This document shows positions 1 to 6,282 of a DNA stretch of 9,990 nucleotides, piece after piece (positions within the stretch are counted from its first letter, which is position 1; every line of letters starts with the position of its first letter). A program made the position numbers and the translations under genes. The notes below the pieces were generated by a model. It saw only the letters and a list, made by a program, of their open reading frames with translations. It was not told the origin of the DNA and did not search any database. Source of the DNA: Gammaproteobacteria bacterium (GTDB taxonomy: Bacteria > Pseudomonadota > Gammaproteobacteria > Pseudomonadales > Azotimanducaceae); assembly GCA_018667205.1 (NCBI GenBank), contig JABIVN010000311.1, forward strand, positions 1 through 9,990, written 5' to 3'.

Positions 1-737
1 GTTACCACATTGGCAATGTACTCCTGCCTGACGGTTCTCTTCTCGTCTAGTAACTTTGCAATGCGCTTGTACGAAAGCGGTTCCCTTAGCCGAAACGACA
101 AATCTTCTAATTCCCACTTAAGATGACCGATACCTAGCCTGTGGGCGAGCGGCGCATAAACCTCAAAAACCTCCCTGGCCAACCTCAGCCCCCGGGGGGT
201 CTTGCTTGCCACTGCATTCCTAATGGCGCAAGTTCTCTCTGCAAGCTTTAAAAGCGCTACACGCACATCATCGACCAGAGACACAAGCATTCTTCTTGCC
301 TGCTCTATTTGGTCCTGGCGCTCACCAAACAGTTTCTTGGTTGCACCAAACTGGATGTCACTAATTGCCGCCATCTTTAACGCGCCTTCGACCAAACGAG
401 CAACGTCCGCCCCAAACTGTTTCTTAACGTGGTTGATCGTCAACTGATTTTCACGAACAGCACGATAAATTATCGCGGCCACCATGCCATCTTCATCAAC
501 ATACAACTCGTTAAGGATTTCCGCCATCCCAAGGCCCATACGAAAGCTGCTGTGCCCTTCGGCCCAAGCGCCCCCTGTGGTTAATGCTTTTTCTTCGGCC
601 TGCTCTGAAAGATCGCAGACCTGACGTAGGCGGGGCAAATTGAGTTCAGGACGCACATCGCCGATCTTAGACAGCCACATTTCAATATTGACTGAACCAT
701 CAGCCAGTAATGGTTGTTCTTGTCTGACTCTAACCAT
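1..737 (-). CDS. relA: RelA, GTP pyrophosphokinase (N-terminal part, cut by window edge)
   Basis: Reverse translation from the ATG at 735-737 gives 245 residues before the window ends, beginning MVRVRQEQPLLADGSVNIE, which resembles the start of pseudomonad RelA. RelA makes (p)ppGpp from GTP/GDP and ATP on ribosomes carrying uncharged tRNA. The visible part is the N-terminal HD-like domain plus the RSH hallmark APLAHRLGIGHLKWELEDL (residues 195-213). In bifunctional SpoT/Rel enzymes the HD pair follows a run of hydrophobic residues; here that place reads IIYRAV, with Tyr91-Arg92. The later motif is KLAERTCAIRN rather than KLADRTHNMR. Both changes indicate a dead hydrolase, as in classical RelA. 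The synthetase, TGS and ACT domains lie outside the window. The gene starts 40 bases after rlmD and is probably co-transcribed with it. No clear Shine-Dalgarno sequence precedes this ATG; the frame is open upstream, so the start rests on homology. Confidence 0.93.
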   Translation of the reverse strand, partial: MVRVRQEQPLLADGSVNIEMWLSKIGDVRPELNLPRLRQVCDLSEQAEEKALTTGGAWAEGHSSFRMGLGMAEILNELYVDEDGMVAAIIYRAVRENQLTINHVKKQFGADVARLVEGALKMAAISDIQFGATKKLFGERQDQIEQARRMLVSLVDDVRVALLKLAERTCAIRNAVASKTPRGLRLAREVFEVYAPLAHRLGIGHLKWELEDLSFRLREPLSYKRIAKLLDEKRTVRQEYIANVV

Positions 738-777
738 GAAAAAATCGTTAAGTATTGGCGGCTTATTGGGGTGACCC

Positions 778-2067
778 CTAACGGACGAGGAGCGCTATCG
801 ATTCTACATGGGTTGTATGAGGAAACATATCAATTATTCCCGCCGATTGGAGCTCAAATCCCTGATTTTCCAGGATTGCTATGTCTCGAGCCAGCGTCTC
901 TGGGTTGCAGGAAACGTACACCACCCTGCTTACATCGCTACCGGCAAGCCTTTTGACCATCGCTTCCGCACCGCTTCGGGGCGGATCAAGCAGGACTTTA
1001 TTGACCCCTTTCAAACTGTTGCTTTCAGCCATTTCTGACTGCAAGTCTTCAACGAAAAATGACACATTTTCCACACCATTGAGTCGCGCGTTTTCACGCG
1101 CCCGCGCAATACTGCTGGCGGATTGTTCTGCGCCCGTGACCTTCCTGGCAAACCGGGATATCGCGAGCGAAAAATTGCCTATTCCGCAAAAGGCGTCAAA
1201 CACCTGGTCCGTCGGATCGATATCCAGCAGCTCTATCGCCTTGGCCACCATTAACCTGTTTACCGGAAGGTTCACCTGCGTGAAATCCTGCGGGGAGAAT
1301 TGAAAAACCAGGCCGTAATCAGGCAACTCATAATGCAGCACGTCAGTGTTGTCCTGCGGAAAAATTTTATGGGTACTATCGAGCCCCTCCGGTTGCAGAA
1401 ACATCTGGACAGATTGCTCATGCCCGAATGACTGCAGTTTCTGCAGATCATCCTCCGACATTGCCGCCAGATGGCGAAAGATTAACGCGACATCATTGTC
1501 GCCGCAGGCAACTTCAATCTGCGGAATTGTCTTTGGCTGGCTCAAGCCACTAATGAGTTCTATCAAAGGCTCAATCAGATTTGAAACCGGATCGACAAGT
1601 ATCGGACAAGTTTCAATGTCGGTAATATAAGGCTTCATCTTTTCCCTAAAACCCACCAGCACTCTGCCTTTTTTGTCCACATACTTCACCCCAAGGCGCG
1701 CTTTAGTGCGATAGCCATAGGGAGGCGCAAAGATAGGTTCCATCCATTCCCCGGGCACAATCTGATCAAATGTTTGTTGAACCTGGGCCTGCTTCAATGC
1801 CAACTGATAGGCATGGCTTGCATGCTGGAAACTACAACCGCCACAAAACGACGCTGCTTTACACAAGGGCGTTACCCTGTGACTGGATGAAGTAACGACT
1901 TCAGTCGATCGCAGGTACAGCCGCTTTCGTTTTCTGGCAACGGGCACCGCAATAACTTTTTCTCCAGGCAACGCACCAAAAACAGCGTGCTTTCCGTCTG
2001 CAGTATAGGCGCAGCCATCCTTTGCCACGGTTTCCACCGTGACCTCAATAGGGTCGTTTGATTTCAT
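778..2067 (-). CDS. rlmD: RlmD (RumA), 23S rRNA m5U1939 methyltransferase
   Basis: This 429-residue protein is full length for RlmD/RumA, which uses S-adenosylmethionine to methylate C5 of U1939 in 23S rRNA. A TRAM RNA-binding domain spans about residues 5-60 (IEVTVETVAKDGCAYT...GALPGE). An iron-sulfur cluster motif follows: Cys69, Cys75 and Cys78, with Cys154 (ETCPIL) as fourth ligand. The methyltransferase fold has DAFCGIGNFSLA at 291-302 (SAM binding), LLDPPRSG at 359-366 and the nucleophile Cys387 in SCNPETLARD. Glu422 near the C-terminus (THVESIALL) matches the family's general base. The cluster cysteines separate it from the related enzymes RlmC and TrmA only in detail, but the spacing and length fit RlmD best. 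It starts 14 bases after the cysM stop, with no strong ribosome binding site, which suggests translation coupled to cysM. Confidence 0.95.
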   Translation of the reverse strand: MKSNDPIEVTVETVAKDGCAYTADGKHAVFGALPGEKVIAVPVARKRKRLYLRSTEVVTSSSHRVTPLCKAASFCGGCSFQHASHAYQLALKQAQVQQTFDQIVPGEWMEPIFAPPYGYRTKARLGVKYVDKKGRVLVGFREKMKPYITDIETCPILVDPVSNLIEPLIELISGLSQPKTIPQIEVACGDNDVALIFRHLAAMSEDDLQKLQSFGHEQSVQMFLQPEGLDSTHKIFPQDNTDVLHYELPDYGLVFQFSPQDFTQVNLPVNRLMVAKAIELLDIDPTDQVFDAFCGIGNFSLAISRFARKVTGAEQSASSIARARENARLNGVENVSFFVEDLQSEMAESNSLKGVNKVLLDPPRSGAEAMVKRLAGSDVSRVVYVSCNPETLARDIAILENQGFELQSAGIIDMFPHTTHVESIALLVR

Positions 2068-2081
2068 TGAGAACTGTTCGA

Positions 2082-3071
2082 TTAACCGTTGCTAAATACA
2101 CCGGTGGAAAGGTACCGATCGCCGCGATCACATGCAATAGCCACAATGGTGGCATTGGTCACTGCGTCACTTAGCAACAAAGCACCTGCCACCGCTCCAC
2201 CCGAGGAAACACCGGAAAAGATGCCTTCCTCTTTCGCTAATCGCCGCATGGTCACTTCGGCAAGGGTTTGCTCGACGTCAAGCACTCGGTCAACATGTTC
2301 GCTGTTGTAAATCTTTGGCAGGTAAGCTTTCGGCCATCGACGAATTCCCGGTATTTGTGAACCCTCAACAGGCTGCAATCCAACAATCTGGATATCCGGG
2401 TTCATCTCCTTGAAGTATCTTGAACATCCCATAATAGTACCGGTCGTACCCATCGAACTAACGAAATGCGTGATCTCGCCTTTTGTCTGCCGATAAATTT
2501 CCGGCGCGGTTCCTTCGTAATGAGCAATCGGGTTGTCTTCGTTGGCGAACTGGTCAAGGACATGGCCTTTCCCTTCTAACTGCATTTTTTTTGCAAGATC
2601 ACGCGCGCCCTCCATACCTTCTTCCTGGGTGACTATTACAATCTCCGCGCCATAAGCCGCCATCGAAGATTTACGTTCCGCACTCATGTGAGCGGGCATA
2701 ATCAGCACCATTCGATAACCCTTAATCGCCGCAGCCATGGCCAGCGCTATGCCTGTATTGCCGCTGGTCGCCTCAATAAGCGTATCGCCGGGTTTGATAG
2801 CCCCTCGTTCTTCGGCGCGCTGAATCATACTGATAGCAGGTCGATCCTTAACCGACCCAGCGGGATTGTTGCCTTCCAATTTGACCAAAATGGTATTACT
2901 CGTGTCACCAGGAAGACGTTGAAGCCTGACGAGCGGTGTTTCACCAATGCAGTCTTCAATGGTGGGATAATCAGTCATGAACGGGCGCCTACTTACAGGA
3001 ATCGACATCATAGAAGAAGTTTGAAGGTCCAGATAATACCAGGATTGTCTATTCAAATTCATTTCAGGCAT
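2082..3071 (-). CDS. cysM: CysM, cysteine synthase B (O-acetylserine sulfhydrylase B)
   Basis: CysM is a PLP enzyme that makes cysteine from O-acetylserine and sulfide or thiosulfate. The conserved body begins MTDYPTIEDCIGETPLVRLQ. It carries the PLP lysine in NNPAGSVKDRPA (Lys75 in this frame, Lys44 from the internal start), the substrate loop EATSGNTGIALA, the phosphate-binding GTTGTIMG and the C-terminal CDRGDRYLSTGVF. CDRGDRYLS and the short C-terminus point to CysM rather than CysK. Two starts are possible. The ATG at 3071 has a good Shine-Dalgarno sequence (GAGGTGG, 3078-3084, 6-base gap) but adds 31 residues not usual in the family. The ATG at 2978 gives the usual length of about 298 residues but has a weak ribosome binding site. 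I report the longer frame. The gene is divergent from the GacS/BarA-like gene and heads the cysM-rlmD-relA unit. Confidence 0.95.
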   Translation of the reverse strand: MPEMNLNRQSWYYLDLQTSSMMSIPVSRRPFMTDYPTIEDCIGETPLVRLQRLPGDTSNTILVKLEGNNPAGSVKDRPAISMIQRAEERGAIKPGDTLIEATSGNTGIALAMAAAIKGYRMVLIMPAHMSAERKSSMAAYGAEIVIVTQEEGMEGARDLAKKMQLEGKGHVLDQFANEDNPIAHYEGTAPEIYRQTKGEITHFVSSMGTTGTIMGCSRYFKEMNPDIQIVGLQPVEGSQIPGIRRWPKAYLPKIYNSEHVDRVLDVEQTLAEVTMRRLAKEEGIFSGVSSGGAVAGALLLSDAVTNATIVAIACDRGDRYLSTGVFSNG

Positions 3072-3077
3072 AAGCTA

Positions 3078-3084
3078 CCACCTC
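3078..3084 (-). promoter_or_regulatory. Ribosome binding site supporting the upstream cysM start
   Basis: On the minus strand the sequence reads GAGGTGG, then 6 bases, then the ATG at 3071. This is the best Shine-Dalgarno match near any cysM start and is the reason for keeping the 31-residue extension. It lies only a few bases downstream of a candidate -10 box, so a transcript starting there might not contain it all. Confidence 0.5.
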
Positions 3085-3086
3085 AG

Positions 3087-3103
3087 TGTATATTCCCTAT
3101 ACA
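3087..3103. promoter_or_regulatory. 17-bp dyad in the divergent cysM / sensor-gene intergenic region; candidate back-to-back -10 boxes
   Basis: The 58-base gap between the divergent genes contains a perfect inverted repeat: TGTATA, 5 bases (TTCCC), TATACA. Each arm read outward is TATACA, a five-of-six match to the sigma-70 -10 consensus, one arm facing each gene. The arms could therefore be the two -10 elements of divergent promoters, or together an operator. No good -35 match is seen at 16-18 bases for either direction, so promoter assignment is tentative. The dyad itself is seen directly. Confidence 0.45.
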
Positions 3104-3129
3104 AGAATAAGCTGGGGAAATAGAAAAGG

Positions 3130-5172
3130 ATGCGATTCTCTTCCGAAATCTTCCTGTTATTGCTTCTCGCGATATCCCCGCTCCTGATACTGGGGGGGCT
3201 GTCTTTGAGCTTTACGATGCTTGATGAGTGGTTCCTTTTAGCCGGCGCCATGAGCATCATGTTCGCACTGACCGCGATCGCTCGATTACACCACAGATTG
3301 TTTCAACCCCTAAAGACGCTTATTGAAAACCTTTATAAAACCGCTGAAACACCAGAAAACCATCAACCGCCGGAGTTGCGACAATTGCTGCAGGCGATTC
3401 GCTTTTATTCAGCAGCCGGTAACGTTGATGTAATGAACCGAATCAGGGAACTTGAACTAGTGACGCGCAACCACATCAGCGCACAAATTGCGTACGACCT
3501 GTTACTAAAACAGGAACTTGAAGTGCTCAAGGAAACAAAACGTGACCTGGCTGATGCCAATAAAAAGTTCATGGTTCAAAAACTACTGGCACGTGAGACT
3601 GCGAAAAAAGTGTTTGCGTTGGCCAACAGCAATCCCCTTGGCCCCGAGACCGTCACAGAACTTGAAAACCTTCAGTTTCTGCTCACAGATTCACATCACT
3701 TTTCTGCAACGGAAAATCACGATCTCTTAATGTTGATTGATCGCGTCATCGACATTACAGCACCCCTTTCAAGAATGCGAAATACCGCTTTTTATGTTGA
3801 ATTTGAAGCGGATTGCCCGCGCCACTTTGACATGGACAACCAACGATTTGGTTTCAGTTTTTTTCAGTTGATCATCGGATACCTGACACCCGATGACCAA
3901 AATCAAGACCAAAAAGAACAGATTTTTCTTAAGGTCAAGCAAACTACCAGAGGCTTTTCGTTAACTTTCCCAAAGGCATCAAACCCAAAGCCGAATGCAG
4001 CGCTAGAAAAAGGTTTGAAATCCGCTGGCGCCACATGGAACCATAAAACGCTGAACTTCCCCGCCACGATAACCTACCAGCAAATGCCAACAAACACCGA
4101 TCTCACCGCGATTGTAGTCGCACAGAACAAACACGAACGGGCAAGTCTTACTAAAAGGCTAAATTTTCTTGGGGTCCAGTGTATTACTGACTTCAAAAAC
4201 CAGCACTTGGATATCTGTATCGTTGCCGATGAAACAAGTGAGGTGTTCCATGCGATCAAACTCTACCTGCCAGAGACAGCCTTTGTACTGATGCTAAACA
4301 ACCGTCAGCATTATCACCAACCACGATGGATCGCCCTTAATGACCCCGTGACACAAACTCAATTGAAGAAAGTCGTCGCCAGGGTTGCCAGCACAAAAAA
4401 GATCTCTTACGACAAGAATATTCTTGTGGTTGATGACAGTGAAGCCAATATTCGATTGCTTGAGATACAACTTAATGAACTGGGTCACAACGTTACTATC
4501 GCTGATAACGGTGAGGTAGCAATTGCCCTGGCAACGAAAGATCGATTCGAGATGATCTTTATGGACATACAAATGCCAGGCATCGACGGGTTGGAGGCAA
4601 CCCTCAGAATTCGCCAACAAAATCGAACTGTCCCCATTATGGGACTGACTGCTCACGCCACAGCAGAAGAGCGAAAAGAGTACTTGAGGGCAGGCATGAA
4701 CGACGTCCTTATTAAACCAGTCAGCATAGAGCGCCTTCGCGGCTTGACGCAGCGACTGGGCCGACCCGATGCTTTTCCTCCCATGGCGGCATCTGGCACC
4801 AATGCCCTGCCAGCATTCGATCTGGACATGGCGCTGGCAAACGCGGGTGATCGCCGCGACCTTGCAACTGAACTGTTTGACCTGCTTCTGGCAACCCTCC
4901 CCGAAGACCTTAATGCCATAAACGCAGCATCGAGTAATACTGACGAACTTAAACGCACTGTTCACAAGTTACATGGCGCGGTCCGTTATTGTGGGGTTCC
5001 AAGACTTGCAAAGGCTATCGAAAAGCTGGAATTAGCATTGAAGAACGGTAATGGTTCTGAAGTCCAGCCGCTGCTAAACCTGCTAAACGGTGAAGTGACT
5101 GCTCTTAACACCTGGCATCAGGACAACCCCGATGTTTTAAGTTCAAAAGATCAACAACTCAAACACCATTAG
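3130..5172 (+). CDS. GacS/BarA-like hybrid sensor protein with degenerate kinase core (membrane anchor, pseudo-kinase, receiver, HPt)
   Basis: This 680-residue protein lies where pseudomonads carry gacS, beside cysM. Two membrane helices (about residues 7-28 and 34-51) are separated by a loop of about five residues, so there is no periplasmic sensor domain. A HAMP-like stretch (58-92) and a long helical region (104-165) follow. The dimerisation and ATPase regions (about 142-320) keep a plausible fold pattern, but I find no H-box (the expected site reads QKLLARETA), no N-box asparagine and no G-box glycines. Residues 325-416 look like a degenerate receiver. Residues 430-540 form an intact receiver: Asp435/Asp436, phospho-acceptor Asp479 (FMDIQMPG), Thr507 and Lys529. 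The C-terminal HPt has HKLHGAVRYCGVP with His612 as likely phospho-acceptor, very like BarA. I infer a phosphorelay protein that receives phosphate from another kinase or acts without it. Ribosome binding is by GGGGAAA at 3114-3120 or the AAGG just before the ATG. Confidence 0.85.
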   Translation: MRFSSEIFLLLLLAISPLLILGGLSLSFTMLDEWFLLAGAMSIMFALTAIARLHHRLFQPLKTLIENLYKTAETPENHQPPELRQLLQAIRFYSAAGNVDVMNRIRELELVTRNHISAQIAYDLLLKQELEVLKETKRDLADANKKFMVQKLLARETAKKVFALANSNPLGPETVTELENLQFLLTDSHHFSATENHDLLMLIDRVIDITAPLSRMRNTAFYVEFEADCPRHFDMDNQRFGFSFFQLIIGYLTPDDQNQDQKEQIFLKVKQTTRGFSLTFPKASNPKPNAALEKGLKSAGATWNHKTLNFPATITYQQMPTNTDLTAIVVAQNKHERASLTKRLNFLGVQCITDFKNQHLDICIVADETSEVFHAIKLYLPETAFVLMLNNRQHYHQPRWIALNDPVTQTQLKKVVARVASTKKISYDKNILVVDDSEANIRLLEIQLNELGHNVTIADNGEVAIALATKDRFEMIFMDIQMPGIDGLEATLRIRQQNRTVPIMGLTAHATAEERKEYLRAGMNDVLIKPVSIERLRGLTQRLGRPDAFPPMAASGTNALPAFDLDMALANAGDRRDLATELFDLLLATLPEDLNAINAASSNTDELKRTVHKLHGAVRYCGVPRLAKAIEKLELALKNGNGSEVQPLLNLLNGEVTALNTWHQDNPDVLSSKDQQLKHH

Positions 5173-5539
5173 ACGCGATGACATAAGCGATGGCATAGTC
5201 ACGCTCATCAGACAGGCTAATATGAATATCAGAGATGCCAAGCTCTTCGGCTCGAGATTTCGCTTCCCCTGTTAACCTGACCAGAGGAGCACCGCTCTCC
5301 ATTCGAGCTATTTCGATATTTCTAAAATGCACACCTCTACTCATACCCGTCCCAAGCGCCTTGGAAACAGCTTCTTTAGCAGAAAACTGCCTCGCCAAAT
5401 AAGCCGCCAGTCGGCTACCAGTGAGTGACCGATGTTCACTGGTACACAGAATTTTGTCAGTAAAACGTCCACCAAAGCGCGCAAGGGATCTTTGGATCCT
5501 TCTGATATCTACAATGTCGGTGCCTATTCCAACGATCAC
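5159..5539 (-). CDS. acpS: AcpS, holo-[acyl-carrier-protein] synthase
   Basis: AcpS transfers the 4'-phosphopantetheine arm of coenzyme A to the serine of apo-ACP, activating it for fatty acid synthesis. The 126-residue length is typical. The N-terminus MIVGIGTDIVDIRRI carries the metal-binding Asp8, and RQFSAKEAVSKALGTG (50-65) carries Glu56; HISLSDERDYAIAYV (106-120) is the conserved C-terminal strand. Translation starts at GTG (5537-5539), overlapping the recO stop as GTGA. AAGGTG at 5547-5552 sits 7 bases upstream. It is the last gene of the lepA operon. Its 3' end overlaps the convergent GacS/BarA-like gene by 14 bases, leaving no room for a terminator between them, and I saw no hairpin with a T-run just past either stop. 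Confidence 0.96.
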   Translation of the reverse strand: MIVGIGTDIVDIRRIQRSLARFGGRFTDKILCTSEHRSLTGSRLAAYLARQFSAKEAVSKALGTGMSRGVHFRNIEIARMESGAPLVRLTGEAKSRAEELGISDIHISLSDERDYAIAYVIASNGV

Positions 5540-6282
5540 AAGCGAGCACCTTTGAACAGGCTGCGGCTTTTGAGGGGTTTATCGCCCAGCAACTCTGCGA
5601 GCGAAAGCCTTGTCAGGTTCAACAACCGCCTACTATCCACTCGCTCGAGATCACCCGTGGCGATTCTGAGCACTTCGACGCCAGGAAAGGTTTCTCCCTG
5701 AGGCTCTTGTATTGCATGAAACCCCTCATGGACCACAAATCGATAGTCCTGGTCAGCAGAAATCGGTTGCCCGTCACGTGAGTCGTAATCAAAATTAATC
5801 CCGTAACCCAGTTCCTGCAATAGGCATAGCTCGAACCTTCTGATGGCTAATACCTCGTCAACCGACGATTGTTTTGAGGGAGCTTGTCCTACTATTGAGT
5901 GTTCAGGTAACACCAGTTCTGAAAGAAGATTCTCGTACCCCTGATATAAGCCAGTAATCGGTTCGAATCGATCCAATAACCTATAGAGCAGTTCATTGAC
6001 ATACAGACCAAGCATCAACGCCTTGCCAGTCAGGCCGAACGGCTTCTCAGGGAAATCTATCGTCGTAGAAGTCTTTAACTCACCACGGCCGACGGAGGCA
6101 ATCAGCAATGGTGAAAATGGTTGCAACCGGTTCCTTATCTTCGACTTGGGAGACCTCACACCTTTCGAGACTACTGAGTATCGCCCTGAATCACGGGTAA
6201 ACAAGTCTAGTATTAAGCTGGTATCACGATAATTTCTGGCATGCAGAATGTAAGCAGGTTCAAGTGTTCCAGCTTCATACAT
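5536..6282 (-). CDS. recO: RecO, DNA repair and recombination mediator protein
   Basis: RecO works with RecR (and RecF) to load RecA on SSB-coated single-stranded DNA and anneals complementary strands. The N-terminal OB-fold is seen as PAYILHARNYRDTSLILDLFTRDSGRYSVVSKGVRSPKSK. It is followed by the helical C-terminal domain, with LGLYVNELLYRLL and later FELCLLQELGYGINFDYDS, both typical of gammaproteobacterial RecO. No zinc-finger cysteine set is present, as in E. coli RecO. I chose the ATG at 6280-6282, giving 248 residues starting MYEAGTLEP, because it overlaps the era stop in an 8-base ATGTATGA junction. An in-frame ATG at 6318 would add 12 residues and overlap era by 44 bases. AGGAG lies about 14 bases upstream of the chosen start, which is long. 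The next gene is acpS, with pdxJ absent between them. Confidence 0.93.
   Translation of the reverse strand: MYEAGTLEPAYILHARNYRDTSLILDLFTRDSGRYSVVSKGVRSPKSKIRNRLQPFSPLLIASVGRGELKTSTTIDFPEKPFGLTGKALMLGLYVNELLYRLLDRFEPITGLYQGYENLLSELVLPEHSIVGQAPSKQSSVDEVLAIRRFELCLLQELGYGINFDYDSRDGQPISADQDYRFVVHEGFHAIQEPQGETFPGVEVLRIATGDLERVDSRRLLNLTRLSLAELLGDKPLKSRSLFKGARL

Noticed and set aside
189..199. CCCCCGGGGGG tract in relA
   Set aside because: It encodes Thr-Pro-Arg-Gly within a conserved RelA region and is explained by codon choice.
768..778. Short palindrome GGGGT-G-ACCCC at the rlmD stop
   Set aside because: The one-base loop and lack of a following T-run make a terminator unlikely; relA follows 40 bases later in the same direction, so the unit probably reads through.
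881..1303. Plus-strand open frame of 140 codons opposite rlmD
   Set aside because: The minus strand carries the RlmD catalytic motifs across the same bases. The opposite frame has low-complexity Ser/Leu/Arg composition and no ribosome binding site or family features.
3075..3260. Minus-strand open frame upstream of cysM, opposite the start of the sensor gene
   Set aside because: It overlaps the membrane helices of the plus-strand gene and the promoter region, and its product has no family features.
4294..4965. Long open frame of 223 codons on the minus strand opposite the GacS/BarA-like gene
   Set aside because: It has no recognisable domain and is rich in Cys, Ser and Arg in a pattern expected from the complement of a coding frame. 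The plus-strand frame has clear receiver and HPt motifs, so this is a shadow.
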